This document shows, one piece after another, positions 22,140 to 33,416 of a DNA stretch of 64,000 bases. Position 1 is the stretch's first letter. The number at the start of each line of letters is the position of its first letter. A model generated the notes under the pieces. That model had not been told where the DNA came from and made no database searches. It saw only the letters and a list, made by a program, of their open reading frames with translations. This DNA comes from Achatina immaculata (taxonomy: Eukaryota; Mollusca; Gastropoda; Stylommatophora; Achatinidae). The translations under genes were made by a program, and so were the position numbers. The stretch covers positions 14,734,531 through 14,798,530 of the forward strand of contig CM019708.1 in assembly GCA_009760885.1 (NCBI GenBank), read 5' to 3'.

Positions 22140-25100
22140 GCCTGAGAAGCAAAGAATAGGACCACTGTACCCTACCACGCATGATCGTAAAAGGCGACTA
22201 AGGAGGGTTCAGCATAGGGCCAGCAACCCTATCTGGTAAAAAAAACTATCAGACTGCTATAGAAACGGAAGCAAGGGAAAAAACAAATGCAGGTGGAAGG
22301 AGAAATGCTTATCAGGAAACTGAGCCCATGAAGGTTGTGGATGAAAGCCAGCCACTGGAAGTCCCCAGCCCGACTGCAGACCTCCTGGAACCTAAACACA
22401 AGATGCAAATAGGCAGCTGGAATGTAAGAACACTTAACCAAACTGGAAAACTAGCACAAACCATCAAAGAAATGCACAGATACAAACTAGACATACTAGG
22501 AATACAAGAAGCAAGATGGATAGGACAAGGCAGAAGGAAATTAACAACACAGCACACAGAAGATACAATAATATGGTCAGGTAAAGAAGATCATCATGAA
22601 GGAGGAGTAGCATTGATTATAACAAAAGAATCATCAAGAACATTGCTGAAATGGACCACTATAAATGAGTGATTATATGCACGCTTCAACTCAAGATTCA
22701 CGAAGCTGTCTATTATAGTTTGTTATGCACCAACAGAAGCAGCTGAAGAGGAATCAAAAGAAGATTTTTACAGCAGCCTCCAAGCCACAGTAGAAACAAT
22801 ACCCAAGCATGATATGCTACTCATCTTTGGCGACTTCAATGCAAAAGTAGGTGAAGGAAATGAAGATAGAAGAAGAATCATGGGAAGAGAAGATATCGGA
22901 GAAGTAAATGAAAATGGAAAAAGACTGTACAGTTTTTGTGAAGAAAACATGATAACCATCGGAGGGACAATTTTCCATCATAAAAACATCCATAAAGTGA
23001 CTTGGAGGTCCCCATATAAAACCACAGAAAACCAAATCGATCACATACTAATAAACAACAATTGGAAAGGGTCACTACAAGATGTGCGAGCAAGAAAAGG
23101 AGCAGATGTAGGAAGTGATCACAACCTTCTGGTAGCAAAAATAAAACTAAAATTAAGGAAGGAAAATCGGAGAAAACAGAAAGGCACGCTTTGATACAAC
23201 AAAACTGAAAGACCAGCAAACAAGGAATGAATTATCAATAGTACTTAAGAACCGCTTCAGTGTCCTACAAGACGAAGCAGAAATGTCCATGCTAGAGTTC
23301 AATAAAACACTACAAGAAGCAGCAAAAGAGGTGCTGGGATATCGGAAACGGAGAAAAGAGGAATGGATAAGCAAGACCACATGGGAAAAGATAGACCAAA
23401 GAAAAGAAATCAAGAAAAAAAATTGCTGAACACCAAATCATAACGGCTTGAAGAACAAGTTTTAAGTAATTATGTACCAAAAGACAAAGAAGTGAAGGAA
23501 TCATGCCGTCAAGATAAACGTCAGTACTATAACAACTTAGCAAAAGCAGCAGAGAAAGCAGCATATGCAAATGACATGAAAACCATATACAAAATCACAA
23601 AGCAGATGACAGGTAACGTCAGCACAAGATGTGAGAGTGTAGTAAGGACACATAAGGGACAACTGGTCAGTGGAGAAAGAGAAAAAATTGAAAGATGGAG
23701 GGAATACTTTAAAACCCTACTAAACAGAATGCAAGCAGCACAAACAACAGACATACCTGAAGCAAAAACAGAACTAAACATCAATACAGGACCAATAGCA
23801 ATAAGTGAAGTAAAGGAGGCAATAAAGAAGCCAAAATTAGACAGGGCATCAGGTGAAGATGAAGTGACTGCTGAGATGTTGAAAGCAGAAGAAACAGAAA
23901 CACCAAAACAACTCTGCCAGATACTACAACAAATTTGGGATCTAGAAAAAGCCCCAGAGGAGTGGGAAAATGACATTATAGTAAAACTACCAAAGAAGGG
24001 TGACCTAAGAGATTGCGGGAACTGGAGAGGCATTACCTTCCTGGCACTCACCAGTAAAGTATTTTGGAGAATAATCATCAACAGAATTTTACTAGCACTT
24101 CATGGAAAACTTCGGAAAGAGCAGGCAGGATTTAGAAAAGGAAGATCATGCATAGACCACATATTTGTACTTAGACAAATATTAGAACAGGCAAATGAGT
24201 GGCATAGCACAACATATGCATTGTTTATAGATTTTGAGAAAGCCTTTGACAGTGTCAACAGAGATGCACTGTGGAAAATCCTAAGATGGCATGGCCTCCC
24301 CCATAAGATAGTGAATGTAATCAAAGCCCTATACGAGAGTTTTCAGTGCAAAGTGATCTGTGGAGAACATACCTCCAGCAGCTTTAGGGTACAAACAGGA
24401 GTGAAGCAGGGATGTGTACTATCACCATTATTTATCTTGGCAGTAGACTGGTTAATGGCAACATCAGACAAACGCAGAGGATTACAATGGACCCTTGACA
24501 CAGTGCTGGAGGACCTTGACTTTGCGGACGACATTTGTCTATTATCAAGCAGTCACAAAGATATGCAAGATAAAATAAACAAGCTAACTCAGAATGCAAA
24601 CAACATAGGACTAAAGATCAACGTAGGAGGTCAATGAATTTGTATACCTTGGCATTAGAGTAGTAGAAAATGGAGACAGCACAGAGGACATCAACAGCAG
24701 ACTTACTACAGCAAACCAGGCTTTTGCAGTACTGCAGACTATATGGAAATAAAAAAAACTAAGCATGAATACGAAAATCATGATATTTAAGAGTAATGTT
24801 CTAAGTGTACTACTCTATGGAAGTGAATGCTGGAAAATCACCAAAACCATAGAAAACAAGTTGAATTCTTTCCAGACTAAATTTTTACGAAGAATTAGAA
24901 AAATATTTTGATCAAAAACCATAAAAAATATCATCTTGTTGGCAGAAATGCAGATGAAGCCACTGATAGAAATTATTGAGGAAAGACGCTGGCGATGGTT
25001 GGGACATGTGCTCTGAGTGAATGATAACTCACTACAAAAAATAGCACTAAGATGGACACCACAGGGGAACAGAAGTAAGGGTAGACCAAAAGAGACATGG

Positions 25101-25212
25101 AGAAGATGTTGAGCAATAGAGGGATCACCTGGGCAAGAGAGGGAAAAAAGGCAACGGACAGCCATTTGCAGAAAACCCTTGCGGAAGCCTCATGTGCCCT
25201 GGACACTTAAGG

Positions 25213-25215
<3 letters not shown>
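22140..25215 (+). mobile_element. Nearly full-length non-LTR retrotransposon (family C)
   Basis: The + strand shows a 5' UTR (ctaccacgcatgatcgtaaa, gggccagcaaccctatctgg) and then an APE endonuclease. Its motifs are GSWNVRTLNQTGKL, GIQEARWIG with the catalytic Glu, FGDFNAKVGEG and GSDHNLLVAK. An RT follows with ASGEDEVTAEMLKA, LPKKGDLRDCGNWRGITFL, EQAGFRKGRSCIDH, DFEKAFDSVNRDALW, VKQGCVLSP and LDFADDICLLSS. The C-terminus has LLYGSECWKI, RRWRWLGHVL and KGRPKETWRR. RT 23492-24637 is open for 381 codons. Breaks are a TGA at 22670, frameshifts near 23190 and 23430, and a small deletion after 24630. The 3' end runs into a long GA microsatellite. All catalytic motifs survive, so the copy is fairly young. 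It is of the general type annotated as craniofacial development protein 2-like / endonuclease-reverse transcriptase in other genomes. Confidence 0.88.
23492..24637 (+). pseudogene. Reverse transcriptase ORF of LINE family C
   Basis: 381 open codons covering the fingers and palm of the RT. Motif A is DFEKAFDSVN, motif B is GVKQGCVLSP and motif C is FADD, all with intact catalytic aspartates. It ends early, just after LKINVG, where a small deletion removes the segment leading into VNEFVYLGIRV. It shares reading frame with the endonuclease segments at 22328-22672 and 22814-23194, so one original ORF2 can be inferred. Not a host gene although it lies within a host intron on the same strand. Confidence 0.85.

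Positions 25216-25300
<85 letters not shown>
25216..25300. repeat. (GA)n microsatellite, about 84 bp
   Basis: An uninterrupted ga dinucleotide run directly after the 3' end of LINE C. It probably grew from the element's 3' tail. Confidence 0.97.
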
Positions 25301-25302
<2 letters not shown>

Positions 25303-25830
25303 CTGTTTCGTTGACATGAGACAAGAATTTCCTATTTATTAAAATAATTGAGAAACTTCTCCCCGCGAACTATCTCAAACATAACCATGTATGTCTTCTT
25401 GTCAACATGGCTACTAATAAATTTAATCAGTTATCAGCTTTTTCGTTCTTTTGCTCCTCAGTTTCTTGTCACACTCACGGTTTACGGTCTGCGATATCTC
25501 TTGACATAACTTTCTACACTACTTAAACTTAAGCGAGGAAACGATCAAGCTGTGAGTTTTCGACTGAGAACAGGCCAGTGGAACAACATCTATACCACTA
25601 ACTGAAGATCGTCTCATCAGAACTTAATGTTTAAGACAAATGACTTAGACAAGACATGTCCAACAGAACATCCGTCTTAATCCGGCGTTATCTCTGGTCA
25701 ACAAAAGAAACTCTATGATGATACTGAGAACCACAAACAAACTTTACAATTTCTAGAAAAGCCATGGGAGAAGAAGAATAAAGAATTTTAATGTCAATTT
25801 TAGAGGCTAATATTGTACACATGTTTTCAG

Positions 25831-25947
25831 ATGCCATGTACTAGGGGAATGTTACACAGCACAAGCAGGGAACGTTTTACTTTGTGGGACAACATCTCAG
25901 CTTGGTGTGATACAGAAACTGATGGTGCTGGATGGGTAATCATACAG
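25831..25947 (+). CDS. Fibrinogen-related lectin, FReD exon 1
   Basis: 39 codons, phase 0 at both ends, with acceptor acatgttttcag and donor gtaaagt. It encodes the start of the fibrinogen C-terminal domain: a PCTRGML opening with the first conserved cysteine, then FTLWDNISAWCDTETDGAGW and VIIQ. The second cysteine sits before the DTETDG motif, and GWVIIQ matches the GGWxxIQ signature. The PCxRGM opening is typical of gastropod FREP-type proteins and not of vertebrate ficolins. The intron to its left is 9.4 kb and holds a nearly full-length LINE; the intron to its right is only 306 bp. Confidence 0.9.
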
Positions 25948-25951
25948 GTAA

Positions 25952-25957
25952 AGTCTG

Positions 25958-25991
<34 letters not shown>
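25952..25991. repeat. (CTAT)n microsatellite
   Basis: About ten ctat units in the small FReD intron, starting four bases after the donor gtaaagt at 25948. Its length will vary between individuals; it sits close enough to the 5' splice site to be worth noting. Confidence 0.95.
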
Positions 25992-25992
<1 letters not shown>

Positions 25993-26253
25993 GCTTGCCT
26001 GCCTTCCTTCCTACCTGCCTATGTTTAGAAAACGACTGGCCAAAACTTGCCTCTTTTAAGACAACATTCATTCTGTCTCTCTGTATGTATCAATTTTATG
26101 TATGTCTATGTATACCTCTGTATGTCTGTCTGTGTCTCTGGCTGTCTTATATTTATTGAACTTTAGTTGTATTTTTATGATGTGTATGTCTTTGTCTAAC
26201 TGTCTCTTGAACTATCTTTTTAAATGATTATATTTGTTTATGGTCACAACCAG

Positions 26254-26373
26254 AGACGTACAAAAGGTGACGTGAACTTCTACAGAAACTGGACAGATTA
26301 CAAGAACGGGTTTGGAGCTCCAGATACCGACTTCTGGATTGGAAATGACCTTATTCATAATCTGACAGCTGTG
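26254..26373 (+). CDS. Fibrinogen-related lectin, FReD exon 2
   Basis: 40 codons, phase 0 at both ends, with acceptor ttatggtcacaaccag and donor gtaagt. It reads [20 protein letters not shown], then [14 protein letters not shown], the highly conserved middle of the fibrinogen domain (R-W-x-x-Y-K-x-G-F-G and FWxGNxxIHxLT). Everything expected for a folded domain is present. The following intron is about 15 kb and almost wholly made of transposable and tandem repeats. Confidence 0.93.
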
Positions 26374-26489
26374 GTAAGTTTTATGTTAACTTGTTTCTTG
26401 CAGCAGATGAAAGTTGTTGCCAATATTTTATTTCAAATGGCGATCATCGTTCTGTGAACAAACACGTGACAAGAGAGATCATAAATAAG

Positions 26490-26897
26490 TACAGTAAAAT
26501 GAAATGGTGTCCCGATAATAGGGGAAAGTTGAATGCTAACATAAATGGTATCCTTGTGATATGGGAAAATTGAATGCTAACATAAATGGTGTCCTTGTGA
26601 TATGGGAAAGTTGAATGCTAACATAAATGGTATCCTTGTGATATGGGAAAATTGAATGCTAACATAAATGGTATCCTTGTGATATGGGAAAATTGAATGC
26701 TAACATAAATGGTATCCTTGTGATATGGGAAAATTGAATGCTAACATAAATGGTATCCTTGTGATATGGGAAAATTGAATGCTAACATAAATGGTATCCT
26801 TGTGATATGGGAAAATTGAATGCTAACATAAATGGTGTCCCGATAATATGGGAAAGTTGAATGCTAACATAAATGGTATCCTTGTGATATGGGAAAG
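26490..26897. repeat. 41-bp tandem repeat, about ten copies
   Basis: Unit aatgctaacataaatggtat plus ccttgtgatatgggaaaattg. Outer copies carry cccgataata in place of ccttgtgata, so the array has two unit types with the second type at both edges. Located in the 15-kb FReD intron. Confidence 0.93.
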
Positions 26898-27020
26898 CAG
26901 AAGAACCCGACACTGACTTGAAAACGATGATTAAAATGTAACACACATTGAGCTAATGGTCGAGAAGGTCTTGTAGTAACATCAATATCAACATTACACA
27001 CATTATTATTATTAATTAAC

Positions 27021-29916
27021 ATCATCATCATCATCATCAGGTGCGGTGCCGACTGGCGTTGGCTATTATGCTTCTACAGAGTACACGATCCTTCATGCAG
27101 GCCATCAGCTCAGTTGGTGATCTTCTCTCACACCATCCCATCAAACTGTCCAGTATCATTTCTCTCGGTCTTCCTCTGGATCTTTTTCCCTCTATTTTTC
27201 CTGTTGTTATAATATTTTAAATGCTCCCTCTTCACATTGCATGTCCTATGAAAGTACATTGTCACTCTCTCTCTCTCTCTCTCTTAATTTTTTTACAAGA
27301 TTTTTTTTGTCTCTCCAGCTCTTCTCATACATTTTTCATTAGTTAGTTTTGCTGTCCAGAGTATTCGCAACATTCTTCTAATAAACCACATTTCTGCTGC
27401 TTCCAATGATTTTCGTTCAGACTTGCCTATTGTCCATGATTCACTTCTATATAACAAGATAGGTTCAATATAGCATTTTAGGACTCGCTTTCTAACATTC
27501 ATTGATAAGGATGTGTTGTATAATATGTTTCTCATTCTCTGAAATGGTAGTCTTTGCTTGGCCTATTGTGTTCCTAATTTCTGTTCTGCATTTCACATCT
27601 GAAGTTATTACTGCTACAATGTATTTGAATTTCTTCACCTGCTTTAGAATAGTTCCGTTTAATTTTATACTGCATGCTGGTGGATTCTGTTTCTTAGATA
27701 TAACCATAGTCTCTGTATTTTTATGTCTAAAGTAAGGCCTTTCTGTTCACTTCCTTTAGCGACTTTATCCAAGAGATTTTGCAAGTATTGTTGGTTCTCA
27801 GCTATCAGTACTGTGTTGTCAACATACCGAAGGTTGTTAATATTGTATCCTCCAATTTTTATACCTTGTTCTGTTATGATCGTTCTTAGAATATTCTCGC
27901 TGTACAGAGAAAAAATATCTGGAGATAGTACACATCCTTGTCGCACCCCTCGTTTTATAGGTTGATATTTTCCAGTTTTATTTTCAACTCGAACTGCTGC
28001 TTATTGCTGCCATATAGATGTTTTGCAATCCTCAGGTCTTTGCTGTCTATACTGATGTCTTCAAGCATTTTAATAATTTCATCATGTTTCACCTTGTCGA
28101 ATGTCTTGGTGTAATCAATGAAGCATGTTTATGTAATTCTAAAGCTCTTTCTGTTAGTGTTCGTAAAGCATAAATGGCATTGTGTGTTCCCTTTCCTTCA
28201 ACAAATCCAAACAGTTCATCTGCTATTTCCATTTTTATCTTTTTCCTTGTTCTTCTCATAATAATTCTCAGAAGTAGCTTCATTATGTGACATGAGAGGC
28301 TGATAGTCCTGAGGTCCTCGCATTTCTTTGCACCTGGTTTCTTTGGTAGTGCTATAAACATGGATTTAATCAGGTCACTGGGAATATAACCACTGTTGTA
28401 AGCGTCATTCATAAACTTGATTATTATTTTTATTCCTATCTCCTCGAGCGCCTCTATTTCTTCTACTGTTATATTATCAGGCCCAGTTGCTTTTCCTTTC
28501 TTTATGTGTTTGATGGCATCTATGATTTCATCTTCAAGTATTGTTGGTCCATCACAGTTTTCAATATCTGGTGTTAATTCTGGTCTTTCTCCTTCATAAA
28601 GCTCGCCGATGTACTCTGCCCATCTGTCCATAATGTCTTCTTTTTCCTATTAACATCTTACCTTCTTGTGATTTCAGGCATCCTTTTGCATATTTTGTAT
28701 TCCTGCCTGTGAGTTCATTAATTCATTTGTGCATATTTTTGCTGTCTTTATTATGAGAGTCCTCTATTTATCTGCACTGTTCATTTAACCACACTTTCTT
28801 TGCTTCTCTGCATTTGCGTCTTATTGCTTTATTTATCTTGCTATATTTTTCTTGGTTATTTTTACTCCTCCTCCTCTTGTCCATCAGTCCTAAGATGTCG
28901 TCTGTCATCCATTTATTTTTAGAGACTTCTTTCTTCGATGGTATTATCTCCTTAACAGTTTGGTGGATAGAATCTCTTAACATTTCCCATTGTTCATCTA
29001 TACTATTTATCTTTGTTATTGCATTGTGTCTATTTGTTATAATAACTCTGTTTTGTTCTCGCAGTTCTTGGTCATGTTTAAGGAGTTCTGTATTCAGTTT
29101 GATGTTTCTCACTTTTCTGCCTGCTTTCTTTAGCTTTATTCTAATTTTTCCACACATTGGGTCGTGATCACTATTGCAGTCAGCTCCTAGCATGGTTTTT
29201 GTTGTCAGTAATGCATTCTGGAATCGTTTGTTGATTAATACGTAGTCTATCTGGTTAAAAGTCTTTTTGTCTGGGCTGCACGACGTTGCCAGTCTTCGGG
29301 GATGTTGTTTAAACCAGGTATTCCATACAACCATGCTATGTATTCTTGCCTATTCAATTAATTTACTACCTCTGTCATTCCTCTCCCCCAGTCCATAGTC
29401 ACCAACGATGTCTGAAGTTCTTCCTTTACCAACGTTAGCATTAAAATCTCCCATGACTATAGTAATTTCATGTGACTTTGCGTGTTTCAGGGCTGTCTCT
29501 ATGTCATTATAAAATAGCTGTACATCTTCTTCAGAACTTTCAGATGTTGGAGCGTACACTTGTATAATATTTATATTTATTGATCGTCCTTTCAGTTGGG
29601 CTAGCAGGACTCGGTCCGAGATGTTCAAATATCCTAAACTTGTCCTTGCTGTATGTTTGTCAAATATTATTTCTACTCCTCGTTCATGTTTTTCGCTTCC
29701 TGGATATATTATTGTATATTTATCACAGTTTATCTTCCCTGCACCTGTCCATCTAACTGCACTCATCCCTAGTGTGTTGATCTTCATCCTTTCCATTTCC
29801 CTCTTTACATTTTCTAATTTTCCAGCCTGGAGTAAAGTTCTAACATTCCATGTTGCTATTTGTTAGTTTTGCCACCAGTAGCTTGATGACGATTTGGCCT
29901 CACCTGTGGCTCGTGT
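27021..29916 (-). mobile_element. RTE-type LINE, copy A2 (nearly full length, decayed)
   Basis: The minus strand begins with the start of the endonuclease (ATWNVRTLLQAGKLENVKRE near 29850) and runs to an ATG-repeat 3' tail at 27021. The endonuclease 29350-29796 has GDFNANVGKG and, in the next frame, CNSDHDPMCGKIRIKLKK, but the catalytic motif reads MSAVRWTG with Ala for Glu. The RT reads PDNITVEEIEALEEIG, MRQGCVLSP and YVDNTVLIAENQ, so the YADD box is mutated to YVDN. Both enzymes are therefore dead here. Direct repeats attaattaac bound it (27011-27020 and 29917-29926), and about 45 bases outside them (caacattacacacattatta) are also similar, suggesting a long target duplication. Confidence 0.88.
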
Positions 29917-30044
29917 ATTAATTAACAGCATCAAAATACCAACATTACACAAATTATTATTAAGTAACACAGACGAATGATTACAGTATAAAGATATAAC
30001 TACACGCAAATCCACTGCAGTAAAGCTGTGATAACAAAATGTGA

Positions 30045-30952
30045 AAAGTAGGAAAAAAGTAGGAACAGCTTTATTAATTAAATAGTACACAGTTGTGACC
30101 TTTCGGTGTGAACTTTAATCATACAAAAACACACGGGACGAAGAAATAGAGAGAGGAGATAACGTATAAATTCACATAAATGCTATGTAAAAAAAATATG
30201 AATGCAAAAAAAAAAAAACAGAATAAAATAAAATTAGTGGAGCACTTAGCTATGACTTGTAAGAAGCTTGGCTTGTAAGAGGCTGTACTCAGAAATACGC
30301 GTGGTGAAGTGTAGAGAATGTTTAAATGGAGATTTGTGATGTATGATGATGGTTCGTAAATAAGGATTGGGAAGGGGGAACCGTGGAGAGTGGAGAGAGT
30401 TATAAAATGGTAATCTAGCCGGGAGAAGGTGAAATAGATGATTATAGTAGGGGTAGAGGGGTTGTAATGTCATGTTGTGTGGAAGTTCTAAACTATGTGT
30501 TACAAGTGAGAAGGGAGTGGAACTTAGTGCAGAAGGATTATGATTGTGGAGGAGGGGAATGTTAGATGTAGCTGAATAGCGAGTTCAAACCGTGTGGTTC
30601 CAGCTTCCCGTATTCCTGAATGTAGTGGTTCTCAAGCGCTAGGCGGGTTCTGTCATCTGCGTGACATTGCTTGATGGGTGTTACCAGAAAATCAGATTTG
30701 CCTCAGTGGGTTGGGGCCATTGAAATGATTAGGGACTGGTTTCGACGCATGCTGGATGATATCGTATAAATGTTTCTGCATACGGTCCCCTAATCTGAGA
30801 CCAGTTTCACCAATATAAATTACTCTACATCGTTTGCATACAATGACATATGCACATTCCGGAACTCGCATGTGAATCCCTCATGAAAAGTGAGGATAGT
30901 TTTAGGAAAGGAGATCGTTTTCGTTTCCCAGACTACCGGGCAGGTAATGCAG

Positions 30953-30985
<33 letters not shown>

Positions 30986-31385
30986 AGGAGCGGTGTGTTA
31001 CATTTTCTGGAGCCAACATATGCTTCCGGTGGCTATGGACAAGGATGTCCTTAAGATTTGGTTCCCGTTTGTATGCTAACAGGGGTAGATCAGAGAAAAT
31101 GTCGCGAATTCTGGGTTCGAGTTGGATTAGTGGCAGATGGTGATAGAGAACTTGTTAACCATCTGACCATGCGGGTGAAATGGAAGCACTAATTTGACTC
31201 TGTCGGATGGGGTAACAGGGTTTTGTCTGAATACCTCTTCCCCGCTCGGTGGTTGGGTAAGGTTAAATGCTTTCCAGGGGACATTTTGTGGGTAGTAGAC
31301 ATGACGCAAAAATTCCAATAATTTGTTGGATAGATCCATGACGTCCACGTTATCCTGACATAGACGGAGTATTAACCATATAACA
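30045..31385 (-). mobile_element. Penelope-like element, copy P3
   Basis: Longest of the three copies at its 5' side. The minus strand includes the end of the RT (DRVKLVLPFHPHGQMVNKF near 31190), the linker NLKDILVHS in a shifted frame, the remains of the Cys cluster, the GIY-YIG region and the 3' UTR ending aggaacagctttatta at about 30060. The nuclease is broken by frameshifts. A run of 31 G (30954-30984) stands where P1 has only gaggg. Inserted in the FReD intron next to the CR1-like LINE. Confidence 0.8.
30954..30984 (+). repeat. G31 homopolymer
   Basis: 31 consecutive G within P3. Comparison with P1 (caacgagggcgg) shows it expanded from a three-G seed. The length in the assembly may be unreliable. 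Confidence 0.9.
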
Positions 31386-31399
31386 GTTTCAGTAGATAA

Positions 31400-32760
31400 A
31401 TTAGTATAACACTTTTAACTTGAGGTGAATAAATGAGTATGACCATATAATACGTGATATATAGTATGTCTTTCTTGTGTCTTGATCAATGAAGTGCTTA
31501 ATTTTAGCTAGCTGGTATACTTTTTCGCGATGAGTTTTGCTAGACCTTGCACATCAGAGTTCCAGGTCAGATGTTGGTCAATAATAAGACCTAGTGTTTT
31601 GTGCTCGATAACGTTTTCTATCTGTAATGTTTCCGTACAGAGCCGAAGTGTTGCTTTTGTTGCGTTTTGTAGTTTCCGTCTTGTTGTAATGAGCATTGAT
31701 TTTGTTTTATCAGTATTTATAATCATGCCATTGTTGTTGCTCCATCTAATTAGATTGTTTAACTCGACATGAAGAGTTGATTCTATGTAAATACAGTCGT
31801 AGTCACTGGTTTAGACTATGCAATCATTGGCGAAAAGGTCACAAGAAGAGTGTTTATGGTGAAGTGGAAGATCATTGATATAGATAGCAAAGAGCAACGG
31901 GCCTAGAATAAAACCTTACGGAACACCAGTGTCAACTATAGCAGGATTTGACAGAGAATTGTTGAAGAATACTACCTGCTGTCTGTCTGAAAGAAACGAT
32001 GCAATTAATTTTATTAGGTCAGGGTGCAATTTATAAGTCTTTATTTTTCTTACAAGAATATCGTGGTCAGTCATATCAAATGCCTTTTTAAAGTCTACAA
32101 AGATGGCACCACATAGTCTGTCGTCATTTATGTTTACTAACAGGTTTTCTGTCATTTTGGTGAGAGCTGCGTAGTGGAAATGATTGGGTCTAAAGCCTGA
32201 CTGACTGTTTATGGGTACATTGTTCTTTTGCATGTGTTTTAGAGTTATTTTGTGCATGGTTTTAGAGTTATTTTGTGCATGTGTTTTAGAGTTATTTTGT
32301 GCATGTGTTTTAGAGTTATTTTGTGCATGGTTTTTAGAGCAGTTTTAACAGCGGCGATAGCATGGATATTGGTCTATAGTTGGTAAGATTGTTGGATGAG
32401 CCAGATTGTTGGATGAGCCAGATTGTTGGATGAGCCAGATTGTTGGATGAGCCAGATTTAAATAGAGGATACTCTTTAGCAGTTTTAAAAGCCTCAGGAA
32501 AATAACATTTTGCAATGCACTGGTTGTAAATGTATGTTAGTGTATGTGAAATGACAGGTGCCGCATAATGTAAGACTTTATTGCTACTATCGTCAAGCCC
32601 AGCTGTATTATTGTTTTTTAAAGTTAAGAGATAACTGTGAACTTCACTGACTGTTAAGAATGGAATGTGTAACTGTTTAAAATCAGTACATCTGATAGGG
32701 TATTTATGGCCTTCCAAGTTGATTTACTGTCTGATTTATCTGTAATAGATTCCTGAAGTA
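31400..32760 (-). mobile_element. CR1-like LINE, reverse transcriptase region
   Basis: The minus strand reads LKNNNTAGLDDSSNKVLHYA, LTNYRPISMLSPLLKLL, NSQSGFRPNHFHYAALTKMT, AIFVDFKKAFDMTDHDILVR and INTDKTKSMLITTRRKL in the CR1/L2 order. The catalytic box near 31825 reads FANDC in place of FADDC, so it is inactive. Two local expansions disrupt the coding: about four copies of agccagattgttggatg (32385-32460) and repeats of tgtgttttagagttattt (32230-32340). The endonuclease that should lie between this and ORF1 was not recognised; a microsatellite and unrelated repeats occupy that place, so this copy may be internally deleted. Confidence 0.8.
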
Positions 32761-32871
32761 ATTTTTTTCTCTTGTCTTATTAAATATTGAACTTTGTTTC
32801 TGAGTGAACGGTAGGTCATAAAGCCCACCCCCCTTAGAGTGTCAGGAGTTTAATAGGGCCGAAACACTTGT

Positions 32872-32957
32872 CTGGGGGGGGGGGTACTTCCTCTGATGAT
32901 CTGAAGGAGTTGTGTTGTTGTTCTGCTCTCTACGGTAGAGAGTTTCCTGCACACACA
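32872..32957. repeat. Dispersed repeat shared with 8052-8140
   Basis: Same ~85-base core in the same orientation as 8052-8140, also preceded by a G run. It falls where the LINE endonuclease would be expected. Confidence 0.6.
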
Positions 32958-33240
32958 CTTACTACTGAAGTAACTAAACTTTTAAATACTACACACAGCA
33001 CACCCTGTATATTAAACTTTCAAGTGCTACACATTTCACCAGCTGAAATAATTGGAGACTGAAACAGAGACACACCTAACTACTGAACAATTAAACGCTC
33101 AAATATGAGAATTCACTAACAAGTGGGGTAATTAAGTATATAGTACTCACACACAAACAGACACAACTCACAAACTGCAAGGACCTAAAAAAATTAACAA
33201 GAATTAGAGAAATAAGTAAAAAAAAAGGAAAAAAAAAGGG

Positions 33241-33251
33241 GAGGAGAGAGG

Positions 33252-33287
<36 letters not shown>
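33241..33287. repeat. GA-rich microsatellite
   Basis: gagagagag run with ggga interruptions, between the RT and ORF1 parts of the CR1-like LINE. Confidence 0.9.
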
Positions 33288-33416
33288 AATAAAATGCAAT
33301 AATAAAACACAAAGAATTCTAAATAAGCTTAAGAACAAAGGTATCAGTCACTATGTCTTGCTGAGTAGCAATTCATTTTTTTACATTGCGGGTTGAAGGA
33401 TTCAGTTTGTGATGGA

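Noticed and set aside
23527..24081. 184-codon minus-strand frame opposite the LINE C reverse transcriptase
   Set aside because: Antisense shadow of a verified RT frame on the + strand.
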